A program made the translations under genes and the position numbers. From assembly GCA_958450365.1 (NCBI GenBank), contig CAUEEP010000937.1, positions 930,501 through 994,500 of the forward strand: DNA of 64,000 nt, read 5' to 3'. This stretch comes from Mesorhabditis belari (taxonomy: Eukaryota; Nematoda; Chromadorea; Rhabditida; Rhabditidae). A model generated the notes under the pieces. That model saw only the letters and a list, made by a program, of their open reading frames with translations. It was not told where the DNA came from and searched no databases. This document shows, piece by piece, positions 11,746 through 22,774 of the stretch (the first letter of the stretch is position 1; each line of letters begins with the position of its first letter).

Positions 11746-12128
11746 AACTCTTGGGACAACCTAGACTACTCTTGGACAACCTGGACTACTCTTGGACAAC
11801 TTGGACTACTCTTGGACAACCTGGACTACTCTTGGGACAACCTAGACTACTCTTGGACAACCTGGACTACTCTTGGGACAACCTAGACTACTCTTGGACA
11901 ACCTGGACTACTCTTGGGACAACCTGGACTACTCTTGGACAACCTAGACTACTCTTGGGACAACCTGGACTACTCTTGGACAACTTGGACTACTCTTGGG
12001 ACAACCTAGACTACTCTTGGACAACCTAGACTACTCTTGGACAACCTAGACTACTCTTGGACAACCTAGACTACTCTTGGACAACCTGGACTACTCTTGG
12101 ACAACCTGGACTACTCTTGGGACAACAT
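11742..12128. repeat. 20-bp minisatellite GGACAACCTAGACTACTCTT
   Basis: Nineteen or so near-identical copies. Units vary between 20 and 21 bp (an extra G in CTTGGGACA), so frames interleave. It starts within a few bases of the decayed transposase. Confidence 0.92.
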
Positions 12129-12299
12129 AGCCTGACAAAATCTGATGACAAAAGTGATAGAGAAATTTAGAGCTATTTGAAAGATTCGAACTCTATTAAA
12201 AGTTAACATTTGATATTATTTTAGATTTGGAAACAAAATGATGAAGTTTTCCAAGTTATTCAAAAGAATTTAAAAGTATTCTAACTTGCTGACAATAGT

Positions 12300-12420
12300 A
12301 TTATAGCTTTTAGTAATTAGGGCCTTGATTAGGCTTTTTTGGAGCTTAATTAGGCCTTTATGGGGCCTAGTTAAGGTCCCAAAAAGGCTAATTAAGGCCC
12401 CAAAAAGGCCCAAAAAGACT
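12300..12420. repeat. palindromic AGGCCTAATT-rich block
   Basis: TTAGGGCCTTGATTAGGC is followed by TTAATTAGGCC and then by complementary GGCTAATTAAGGCCCC words, so the segment can fold on itself. No coding. Confidence 0.55.
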
Positions 12421-13007
12421 GATTGTGATTTCTATCATTTAGATTCCTTTATATGCTTTATAAAGAAAAGAAACAAGGATTGAAAGGATGGATTGAAGAG
12501 ATTGAAGAAAAAGATTGAGGAAAAAGTGAGTAAAGATGAGTGACACTGTTGTTGTGCTCAAAATAATGATCCTAGTGAAGAGAGAGGAATGATGGCTGCT
12601 CACAGATGTGGAATGGAATGAAGAGGAGGAAAGGAGAACAAAGGTTACCCACAATTTAGCCCTTGTCCCTTGTACTCGAGCACTCCAGCACTCCAGCATC
12701 CTCCCTCTTCTCATCCAATGTCTCACAGGTGTCCCTTTTCTCTATTTCAAATTGAATCAATGACCTTGTCATGGGGAAGAATAACTGCTTGGGAAGAGGA
12801 AAAATCGAAATGTTATTCATTTTTCTGAAGTTATGAAGACAAGGAGGAAGAAGAAAGAAGGAAAGACAAGGAGGAAGAAGAAAGAAAGTTAATGATCTTT
12901 GCTTTAAGATCAAGCTTTAAGAAGTGTTATTAGTTTTTGAGGATAACAATTAGCTTTTTGATTAGCAAGTTAAGGAAGAAGGAATTGGAAAGAAAGAGTG
13001 GGTTTTA
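12421..13007. other. unassigned spacer
   Basis: Purine-rich AAGGAGGAAGAAGAAAG words begin near 12,835, anticipating the 13,083 repeat. Nothing else is supportable. Confidence 0.45.
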
Positions 13008-13075
13008 ATTGAACCCGGGCAATTGCCAATTCGCTTTCCATGCAATTACTCTAACCACTCAACTATTGAACATTA
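13008..13075 (-). pseudogene. tRNA-like sequence
   Basis: Minus-strand box A (AGTTGAGTGGTTAGAGTAATTG) and a box B-like GGGTTCAATT lie about 35 bp apart. Stems do not close. Likely a tRNA-derived relic. Confidence 0.4.
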
Positions 13076-13082
13076 ACTTCTC

Positions 13083-13180
13083 AAGAGGAAGAAGGAAAGA
13101 CAAGGAGGAAGAAGAAGGAAGGAAAGACAAGGAGGAAGAAGAAGGAAGGGAAGACAAGGAGGAAGAAGAAGGAAGGAAAC
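13083..13180. repeat. 24-27-bp purine tandem repeat
   Basis: Four copies of GAGGAAGAAGAAGGAAGGAAAGACAAG. Similar words occur at 12,835-12,890. Confidence 0.8.
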
Positions 13181-13345
13181 CTTTGGCTAGAATCGATTTT
13201 GTTTGATGAGCTTTTAATTGGCTGGCTAAAAAATGGCTACAAAAATAGTTGTGCGATCAAATCGGCCAATGTGTCCTGCTAATGCGATCGACCAATGCGA
13301 TCGACCAATGCGATCGATTAATGCGATTGACCGATTAATGCGATG

Positions 13346-13917
<572 letters not shown>

Positions 13918-14042
13918 TACAGCAATTACAGCAATACAAAGTACAGCAATACAAAGTACAGCAATACAAAGTACAGCAATACAAAGTACAGCAATACAAA
14001 GTACAGCAACACAAAGTACAGCAATACAAAGTACAGCAATTT
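13918..14042. repeat. 15-bp tandem repeat AGCAATACAAAGTAC
   Basis: Eight near-perfect copies, seen directly. Fifteen is a multiple of three, so open frames exist on both strands without coding evidence. Confidence 0.9.
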
Positions 14043-14456
14043 CAGTTCAGAAAAACAATCGCGTTTTATCGTGGGAATAGCGAAGAATAGGGGATTTCCA
14101 TAAAAGAAGGAAAAGAAGGAAAAGGAGAGGAGATAAATAAATAGGAGAAAATGGAGGATTTGAAAAGAGAGAGGGAACATCGATAGGGAAATTTTCAGCT
14201 CAATGATAATAAAAGAGCCGGTTTTTCTTTTTATCTCGATTCGGAATAATCATTTTTCGATTTATTTAAGAAAAGGGTAAAAACTAATCGACAGCTAGGG
14301 TAAAAGCCGAGCCCAGCATAGGACACTTTTCAATTTTAGCTGTTTTAAACTACCATTAGCTTTGTATTGGATAGTCTGCTGGATTTACAAGAGATCCAAA
14401 ACGGGCAACGGGCTGTTTAGACTCTAGACTTTGCAAAACTATCGTGATCGAAAGTA

Positions 14457-14976
14457 TTGGGTTGGGGAGAATGAGTCGGCGCCAAACTTTAAAGGGACTT
14501 TTTGCACACATAAAGCCTTCTTTAAACATACGCTTGGTTTCATCAAAAGAATCAACTATTTCTCTACAAAATGACTTTTGAGAGATTCCACAAAGCTTTT
14601 CTTTCGTGGAGTTTATGAACTTCCAAACGTAGCTGGTTAAAATGGCAAAGAGTCCGACTCATCATTTGAACAGTTTCTTTCACATAAACCTTCTTTGGTG
14701 TTTATATAAAAAAGATAGAGCACATTCAATTACTTAAGTTGCCAAATTTGCAGGAAGATCCCACCAATGGTTTTTTCTAGATCACAGTTTGTAGTTTTTG
14801 TGAAAAAATGGCTTTTTCTTGAGCGGAGGCGCTGTTTGAATTTTCTTTTAAATGTGATTTTGTAGAGAATTAGTTAACCATTCTACTAATATCAAACGTA
14901 TATTATTTGACGAAGTCTGCTAGAATTTTTAGACATTTTTGTGATTTTCGGCGCCGACTCATTCTCCCCAACCCAA
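14457..14976. mobile_element. 520-bp TA-flanked MITE (TTGGGTTGGGG ends)
   Basis: Terminal repeats start TTGGGTTGGGGAGAATGAG and are perfect for about 27 bp (to GGCGCC). Both sides carry TA. The opposite arm of the host fold-back shows the unoccupied site, where CGAAAG joins GTTTGAAG through a single CA dinucleotide. Insertion with TA duplication is therefore directly visible. Confidence 0.85.
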
Positions 14977-15534
14977 TAGTTTGAAGATTAGCTTAGGGAT
15001 TAGCTTACAGATTAGCTTAGGGAATGATCCGAACTGGGCAAACGATTTCGCTACGTCATTGACATGCCGCTGAGATGCAAACGCCCAGCGAGCACGCTTA
15101 TCGAGCTATGCTTACCGCTTATCGAGCATGGGAAACACGATGCACATCGGCGCGAAAATGCGTTTTCTATCGGATTTTTCTGGGGGTACCTTTTTTAGAT
15201 GTGGAAAATTGTGGTGATTCCGAATCTGAAGGAATTTTTCAAATCCCCTTGACAGAAATTTTTTAAATTGAGTTTTAGCAGTTTTTTGGTCATTTTGTAT
15301 GGGGAAATTTTGTGGTACCCTGCAGTTTGGAGCTCGTAACTCGACAACGAGTGTCTAGAACCAAAAACAAAGGGATCATTTTTATTCTAAAGGCTCTTAC
15401 GAACATTTTGATGCAAAAAAAAAACATAAAATTTGCTCAACTCTACAAAAAGTTATAACATTTTTTAAAAAAAGAAATGAGAAAATTTAATAAATTCTCG
15501 ATTGCACAATTGTTTTTTTTAAATGGACAATGTA

Positions 15535-16058
15535 TTGGGTTGATGCATAATTATCCGGACTTCTTTTATAAATGATTTTATTTAACAAAAAAATAACATA
15601 AATAGTTAGAAAAATATGTTTAATTGATTATTCTGGAGCATATTCACCGCCTACATCAATAACTGATTGCCATTTGCTTGGAAGACGATCGATTCCACGA
15701 GCGAAGAATAAACGATCTTTGGAGGCAATCCACGCTTTAACATCGTCTATCAAGTCATCCAAATCGTTGTAGATCTTATTTGTTTGCCAATTTTTGAGCG
15801 ATCGATTGACGTAGTCCGTTGGGGTAGTCCGTTGGGGCTTCTCCAGTTCTTTGAGATCGCGAAACGACTCTGAACGGCAGAACATCCCTTTTCGAAGTGG
15901 TAGAGCATGATATGGCGAAGATGGATATGATTGTCGACACGCATTTTGTTCACTAAAGAATAACGAATATTTAAAAAAAAGAAATAGACAAAAAGCTTTC
16001 AAAACAAAAAAGATACAAGCACGCAAAAAGAAGTCCGGATAATTATGCATCAACCCAA
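15535..16058 (-). mobile_element. internally deleted mariner element, 524 bp
   Basis: Perfect 32-33-bp terminal inverted repeats (TTGGGTTGATGCATAATTAT..., ending at TA on both sides). Inside, the minus strand keeps a mariner transposase N-terminal piece (HIHLRHIMLYHFEKG, about 15,950-15,880). In another frame it keeps the C-terminal piece with PTDYVNRSLKNW and ARGIDRLPSKWQ (about 15,830-15,630, stop at 15,628). The DDD catalytic middle is gone, so it can move only with help from a full-length relative. Confidence 0.85.
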
Positions 16059-16119
16059 TAGCTATGCATCGTATTCACTCGAAACAATTAAGGAATATGC
16101 AAAATAATAGCTCAATCGC

Positions 16120-16146
16120 GCGCCTTAGACCACTCGGCCACGGTTT
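16120..16146 (-). pseudogene. 5' fragment of a tRNA-like sequence
   Basis: On the minus strand, ACCGTGGCCGAGTGGTCTAAGG followed by CGCG matches the acceptor plus D arm of a Leu/Ser-type tRNA. The 3' half is absent. Confidence 0.5.
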
Positions 16147-16151
16147 CCCCT

Positions 16152-16470
<319 letters not shown>

Positions 16471-17194
16471 GTTTTTAGTGTATTTTGCAAAAATTTCTTT
16501 TAAAAATGTTATAACTTTTTGTAGAGTTGAGCAAATTTTATGTTTTTTGCATCAAAATGTTCGTAAGAGCCTTTAGTATAAAAATTATCCCTTTGTTTTT
16601 GGTTCTAGACACTCGTTGTCGAGTTACGAGCTCCAAACTGCAGGGTACCACAAAATTTCCCCATAAAAAATGACCAAAAAACTGCTAAAACTCAATTTAA
16701 AAAATTCAATAGAGCATCGCGATGCTCTATTGATTTTTGTCCATTCTCAATCGTGCTCGATAGCTTCCCATTTGGTGCTCGATAGGCGTGCTCGATAAAC
16801 GTGCTCGATAGGCGTTTGCATCTCAGCGGCATCTCAATGACGTAGCGAAATCGTCTGCCCAGTTCGGATCATTCCCTAAGCTAACCTAAGCTAATCTATC
16901 TTCAAACTGCTTTCGATCACGATAGTTTTGCAAAGTCTAGAGTCTAAACAACCCGTTGCCCGGTTTGGATCTCTTGTAAATCCAGCAGATTATCCAATAC
17001 AAAGCTAGTGCTAGTTTTAAACAGCTATCAATTTGATCAGTCTAATGGGCTTGCTTTAACTGACAGAAAATCTAATCACAGAAAAACTAATCTACATAAT
17101 AATTTCTTATAAGTTTAAGAAGAACTAAGAGTAACAAAAATGAACAGTATCCTTAAAAAGTAGAGGTTAAAGTAGAAAAATGGAGTAGGATTAG

Positions 17195-17385
17195 GATTAA
17201 GAACAAGATCAAGCTCAAGATCAAGCTCAAAACCAAGATCAAGTTCAAAAATCAAGATCAAGCTCTAAATCAAGATCAAGATCAGGATCAAGCTCAAGAT
17301 CAAGCTCAAGATCAGGATCAAGATCAGGATCAAGCTCAAGCTCAGAATCAAGCTCAAGCTCAAGCTCAAGCTCAAGATTTCATTT
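17195..17385. repeat. 6/12-bp repeat AAGATCAAGCTC
   Basis: Hexamers AAGCTC, AAGATC and AGGATC alternate through the block. A similar short run of AGATCA lies near 21,960. Confidence 0.85.
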
Positions 17386-17477
17386 GATCTATTACAAGCT
17401 TTAGATAGAACTTAAAGCGATAAAGTCAAAAAAATCTATAGCAAGAAGTAATGGAGAGTTGAGTGGATGAAAGTTCA

Positions 17478-17612
17478 AAGGGAGAAGGGGAAAGGGGAAG
17501 AGGGGCAAAGGGAAGAAGGGCAAAGGGAAGAGGGGCAAAGGGAAGAGGGGCAAGGGGAAGAAGGGCAAGGGGAAGAAGGGCAAAGGGAGAAGGGCGAAGG
17601 GGAGAAGGCAGG
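17478..17612. repeat. 15-bp purine repeat AAGGGAAGAGGGGCA
   Basis: Eight to nine copies, all purine apart from one C per unit. This gives an extreme strand asymmetry that could form triplex or G-rich structures. Confidence 0.85.
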
Positions 17613-17974
17613 GTGAAATTCAGGACATATGGGATGGGGTGTTCCTTTTGACCCTATCCTTTCCCTATTTTCCCCTCTCGAAAGCACATCAATCAAAGAC
17701 AAAGCTTGCCTATACACATAGTAGAAGAGGCATAGAAGTGCTTTTAAGTCCAATTTAGGGGGATAGGGGGAAGATGTGTTTGAGACAAGTCCGAAGAGGC
17801 AAAGTTTACGGAGCTGGGAAAGGAACAGCTGGAAAGGAAAAGCTGGAAAGCTATTAGAGTTGGAAAAGGTTTGAGCAGATCTACAATTTTGTTTCAAAGC
17901 AGCCGAAAAACCCGCCTAACAGCCTGGCTAGATGTTTTGCGGCTGATTTTTATCCGGCTAGCTAGCGTGAAGCA

Positions 17975-18150
17975 GCGCAGCGCGCATTGAAGCAATCAAG
18001 AGCGCGCACTGAAGCAATCAACAGCGCGCACTGAAGCAATCAAGAGCGCGCACTGAAGCAATCAACAGCGCGCACTGAAGCAATCAAGAGCGCGCACTGA
18101 AGCAATCAACAGCGCGCACTGAAGCAATCAGGAACGCGCACTGACATTTA
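17975..18150. repeat. 22-bp minisatellite GCGCACTGAAGCAATCAAGA
   Basis: Eight copies alternating between ...CAAGAGC and ...CAACAGC forms, so the higher-order unit is 44 bp. Confidence 0.9.
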
Positions 18151-18389
18151 GACAACCCTCAGCTGCCTAAATTGCTCGAAATCTCGAAAAGCGCTTATCA
18201 GAAACGATCGATCGATGAAATCTAGCTGACGATGAGATCTTGTGGGGGATTAGAGTGTTGAGCTCTGCTTCTGCTTCTGCGAAAACTTTGGAAGCCGTAA
18301 AATAGTCATCAACTCGGCTCGGCTCGTGCACTACTATTAGAGAGTGATCTAGTGAACTAGTCAAGGAATCTAGCCAAGAATCTAGGCAA

Positions 18390-18465
18390 GGATTGAACCT
18401 TTAACCTCACAGCTAAGATACCTTTGACCTAAGATACACAGCCAGTCAACTATTACAAATTTAGC
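18390..18465 (-). pseudogene. tRNA-like sequence, strongly decayed
   Basis: Minus strand shows TAGTTGACTGGCTG as box A and AGGTTCAATCC as box B. Stems are lost. Confidence 0.35.
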
Positions 18466-18599
18466 CAGTCAGCTATTACAAAACGTTAAAGTTTACAAGA
18501 TAAGAAACGAGAAAGAAATGATGGAGAAGATGAGGCTAAAATGGAGAATTCTATATTGGAATGGGTCTTTTCTCGATTTCCCAATTTCTCCACTCCTTC

Positions 18600-18712
18600 C
18601 CTCTATCTTCTTCCTCTTCTTCCCCTTCTTCCTCTTCGTCCTCTTCTTCCTCTTCTTCCTCTTCTTCCTTTTCTTCCTCTTCTTCCTCTTCTTCCCCTTC
18701 TTCCCCTCAATC
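18600..18712. repeat. CTTCTTCCT tract
   Basis: Pyrimidine-only 9/12-bp repeats, seen directly. Confidence 0.85.
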
Positions 18713-19097
18713 TGAAGTGGATTGAACTCTTTTCAGAAAAGAGAAGTGCTTCTTTAGTTTTACACAAGAATCCCTCTACTTCTGCAAGTGTATAATACTA
18801 GTTATATCGTTTTTACACTTATCTAGCACTAATAAATAGCATTCGCTGTAGAATAAACTTGCAACAAAAAAAAATCTGTCCTTTTCTAAGGTTTTTCGTG
18901 TTTTTCTCAGCAGAATCTCTGCATTAATCTTTCGATTTTGTCTATTTTAATTATCATTCGATGCAGAATAAAATTGAGAATTAAAATTAAAAGAGTTATA
19001 CTTCTTAAAGGATTTACTATCGAGCGTGACCTTACTATCGAGTGATTTACTATCGAGCGTGATTAAAGCAACACGATATTAATGTATCTACCCATAT

Positions 19098-19318
19098 GGA
19101 TAAGTAGAGAGGGTGGGTGAATGATGAAAAATCGGCTTTTTTTTGGCCACTTTTCAATCATTTTTTTTTCTAAGCACTAGTTAATGCTAAAGATCTGTGT
19201 AATAGCTCAAAAAATTCCCCATTCTTTCTACTTTAATTTGATACCCAAACGAACAGAAACAAACGTACTGGTGTCAAGATATGAGTGTTTGTTTGAGACT
19301 AAACTTAGACTACGCGAC
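19098..19318. repeat. dispersed repeat shared with BRD7/9 intron 2
   Basis: GAGGGTGGGTGAATGATGAAAA ... ATATGAGTGTTTGTTTGAGA ... CTTAGACTACGCGACGCTCC also occurs, with changes, at 29,728-29,910 and inverted at 29,630-29,727. Confidence 0.65.
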
Positions 19319-19387
19319 GCTCCTAGACGTTCCGTCTGTCTGTCTTTCTGTCTTTCTGTCTGTCTGTCTGCCTACTTCTCAGCCCCC

Positions 19388-19755
19388 GAATTAGCGCTGC
19401 AGCGAATTAGCGCTGCAGCGAATTAGCGCTGCAGCGAATTAGCGCTGCAGCGAATTAGCGCTGCAGCGAATTAGCGCTGCAGCGAATTAGCGCTGCAGCG
19501 AATTAGCGCTGCAGCGAATTAGCGCTGCAGCGAATTAGCGCTGCAGCGAATTAGCGCTGCAGCGAATTAGCGCTGCAGCGAATTAGCGCTGCAGCGAATT
19601 AGCGCTGCAGCGAATTAGCGCTGCAGCGAATTAGCGCTGCAGCGAATTAGCGCTGCAGCGAATTAGCGCTGCAGCGAATTAGCGCTGCAGCGAATTAGCG
19701 CTGCAGCGAATTAGCGCTGCAGCGAATTAGCGCTGCAGCGAATTAGCGCTGCAGC
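19388..19755. repeat. perfect 16-bp satellite, 23 copies
   Basis: GAATTAGCGCTGCAGC is repeated 23 times (368 bp) with no substitution that I can find. Each unit carries two overlapping palindromes (AGCGCT and GCTGCAGC). The array is GC-richer than its surroundings and is preceded by a TCTG microsatellite (19,330-19,372). Confidence 0.95.
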
Positions 19756-19909
19756 AGTCCGTTCCTGAGTTTTTCCTGCAGCGATTATTCAAAATTTTCG
19801 AAATTTCGAATGGGTTAAAGGTAATGGCCCCCCTTACCAATGCTGTAAAAGTTTTCGAGCTCTAAAGATATTTATTCAACAAAAGCAATATAAATATATG
19901 TTGCTTTGT

Positions 19910-20215
19910 GTTGAGCAAAATTTGCCTAACGGATGGACTTTTCAACAGGTTCGCGACCCCAAACACACAGCCCAACGAATTGGTTCAATCGAAAAAACTT
20001 GGCTCAATCGAAATCGCGTGTCCGTTCTTCAATGACCTGCTCAGAGTCCCGATGCAAATCCTATTGAACATATATGGAATTACTTGAAGAAACAATGCCA
20101 AGGATATAAAGCAAAAAAAAAATTCTGGTGATTTGTACCGGAAATTACAAGAGAGAATGGCCAAAAATTGATGCGGGAGTTATCAAAAAGCTTATTGAAT
20201 CAATGCCTCGACGAG
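19910..20215 (+). pseudogene. decayed Tc1-like transposase, C-terminal part
   Basis: Translation gives WTFQQVRDPKHTAQ, then (after a stop) PAQSPDANPIEHIWNYLKKQ, then VIKKLIESMPRR. This is the FQQDNDPKHTA...SPDLNPIEHLWD...SMPRR order of Tc1 transposases. The catalytic Asp of QDNDPKH is altered (QVRDPKH). An in-frame stop and an indel at the A9 run (20,114) show that it is dead. Confidence 0.85.
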
Positions 20216-20216
20216 T

Positions 20217-20525
20217 TGAAGGCTTTGAGCGGCACTGTATATGAGTATTATTCGAAAGCTGAAGATCTCCTTTTTGTTTTGAAGTTTTTGAATTTGTTCA
20301 GCTTTTGGGTTGACGTTCAAGCGTTCAAATTGACTGCACAGAAAAAGAGGTGGCCAAAAAATGGAAGGGTGGCTTTGGATCAAGTTTTGGCTCCGCTCAA
20401 ATTGAGTTAACCGTTTGATGTTTGGCCAATAGATATATCAATACAGCTTTCTTTTAAATATAACAATTTCAGAGCATCTTTACTTTACTTTTCTTTTCTG
20501 AGCGGTTATTTTACACCATAAAATT
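20217..20525. repeat. inverted copy of the 8.2-9.2 kb element interior
   Basis: Read backwards it matches about 8,407-8,655: TTATGGTGTAAAATAACCGC, GATATATCTATTGGCCAAAC and TGTGCAGTCAATTTG are shared. It lies directly after the Tc1 relic, so this may be the interior of a composite transposon. Confidence 0.7.
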
Positions 20526-20889
20526 AAATTCAAATTAATTAAAATGAAAACTAAAAGACCATTGTGTCTTCTATTAGCATTTTACGGTTGTTTTTCTTTG
20601 GCTGATCACTAGATTTGGTGACAAAGCACAAGTAAATCTATAAAGAATTGTAAATTACTAAAACCTTTAAAAGCTTTGCTTAGATAAACTTGGGAAATTG
20701 GGAAATCTTTGAAAAAGGCGGTGAAGCTAATTTTCGAAAAATCGGTGAACAAAGGCTGAACAAAGACCTAACTGAGATCATTAAAAATGCATTTGCGAGA
20801 AAATTCTTTTTAGAGAAAAGAAAAGGGAACGCTGGCTTTTGAAAAAAGAAAACCTTTTACTTTACGAGAACTTCGGAATTGCAAAAGAC

Positions 20890-21090
20890 AAGGTTTTAAA
20901 GTTGAAAGTTAAAGTTGAAGGTTAAGGCTGAAGGTTAAAGCTGAAGGTTAAGGCTGAAGGTTAAAGCTGAAAGTTAAGGCTGAAGGTTAAAGTTGAAGGT
21001 TAAAGCTGAAGGTTAAAGTTGAAGGTTAAGGCTGAAGGTTAAAGCTGAAGGTTAAGGTTGAAAGTTAAGGTTGAAAGCTAAGTAGTCAAG
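20890..21090. repeat. 14-bp minisatellite AAAGCTGAAGGTTA
   Basis: About fourteen copies alternating AAAGTTGAAGGTTA and AGGCTGAAGGTTA. Confidence 0.88.
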
Positions 21091-21214
21091 TGAAAGCTAA
21101 GTAGAAAGTAGTAGTCAAAGTGTTTTATCACAAAAGTGAGATGACTACTCAAAGCTACAATATTCGAAGAGATTTGATATCTAAATTTACTAAGTTTCCA
21201 TAAATATTTAAAGT

Positions 21215-21390
21215 TTTGCAAGTCTCGTAAGTCTTGCAAGTCTCAGCACAAGCTCAGCAATCTCAGCACAAGCTTTGCAAGTCTCAGCACAAGCTCAGCA
21301 ATCTCAGCACAAGCTTTGCAAGTCTCAGCACAAGCTCAGCAATCTCAACACAAGCTTTGCAAGTCTCAGCACAAGCTCAGCAATCTTAGC
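21215..21390. repeat. 36-bp minisatellite
   Basis: Copies of TTTGCAAGTCTCAGCACAAG plus CTCAGCAATCTCAGCACAAG, about four and a half units. Confidence 0.85.
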
Positions 21391-21654
21391 CCTTTCAAAT
21401 ACCCCTGTCACATTTTTGTTAACAAGGTTTACTGCCTTTTAATTAAACAAACGATCTACTAAATTTTAGATATCGATATTCATTTGCAATTCTTTCAATC
21501 AACTTTCACCTTCTTTCGACGATAATTGCGGAAACGGAAAGCATTTTCGGCAAATGATCGCTTCACGACATGACAGCAAATTTGTCTTTTCTTTTATATC
21601 ATTTGAAAAGCTCAAGTGTTCTCTTTAAAACTATTTCAAAAGCTAATAGTAATT

Positions 21655-21757
21655 GTTTTAACAATAAAGCTAACAATAAAGCTAACAATAAAGCTAACAA
21701 TAAAGCTAACAATAAAGCTAACAGTATAGCTAACAGTATAGCTAACAGTAAAGCTAA
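21655..21757. repeat. 12-bp repeat AATAAAGCTAAC
   Basis: Nine copies, with the later ones changed to AGTATAGCTAAC. Phase is a multiple of three, so frames stay open on both strands. Confidence 0.88.
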
Positions 21758-22239
21758 CGCTCTCGTATTCAAAGGCCACCTTGACCTGGTGCCTTTCCCT
21801 AGTTAGCGTCGGTCGGGACAAAAATTCCATTCCGTTATATCGAGTTTTCCAGTATCGAGTTCTGTTATAGAGAGAGTCGACTGTAACCTTTAAATCACAA
21901 GAGCCGAGAAAAGTCGATAATGTTTTCTTTAATTTATTCAAATGTTTTGAACTGATCAAAGATCAAGATCAAGATCAGATCAAGCCAAAAATTTCAAATG
22001 ATACTATCCAAATGATCAAAAAGTTCACGATAATATCTGTAATATCATAGTTGATCTTCTGATTTATTTTGATTTGAGTTGATTTATTTTAAATCTATTT
22101 AATCCATTCAAAATCTATTTAATCCATTCAAAATCGAGCTTTCAAACTTTTATCTAACTCATTATCATTACCATTTTCTTTTGGAAATCTCTTCTAGATA
22201 AATGTTTTCAATAGAAATTAGAGAATTGATGGGGAAACT
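21758..22239. other. unassigned spacer
   Basis: Contains short direct repeats (AAAATCTATTTAATCCATTC twice near 22,090-22,130). No gene. Confidence 0.5.
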
Positions 22240-22322
22240 TTGTCATTCTTGATTGTCATTCTTGATTGTCATTCTTGATTGTCATTCTTGATTGTCATTC
22301 TTGATTGTCATTCTTGATTGTG
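22240..22322. repeat. 13-bp repeat TTGATTGTCATTC
   Basis: Six to seven perfect or near-perfect copies. Confidence 0.88.
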
Positions 22323-22594
22323 ATTACTTTTCAAGAAGAATAATTTATTGTAAACCCATAGTGTTCGATGTTCTTTGCGTAGATAAAGGCAATGAATATG
22401 AAAAGGTGGTACCTGTATGAAAAGATACCTGTACGAAAAGAAAAGAAGGCAGAGAAATCGAGAAATTCGAGAAAAAGCTCATCAGAGGACTTTTTTTTGG
22501 ATAGAGTATGGAAAATTTTGGAAAATACTATCCTAATCCTTGCTTCAGATTTTGTTCATTTCACTGAAATTTGATCTCATTTCATTCAAAGTTT

Positions 22595-22748
22595 TGATTC
22601 CAATTCAATTCCAATTCAATTCCAATTCAATTCCAATTCAATTCCAATTCAATTCCAATTCAATTCCAATTCAATTCCAATTCAATTCCAATTCAATTCC
22701 AATTCAATTCCAATTCAATTCCAATTCAATTCCAATTCAATTCCAATT
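22595..22748. repeat. 11-bp repeat TTCAATTCCAA
   Basis: About fourteen copies, nearly perfect, ending just before a Tc1-type element. Confidence 0.9.
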
Positions 22749-22774
22749 TGATTCCTCATCGAATCAAATTCAAA

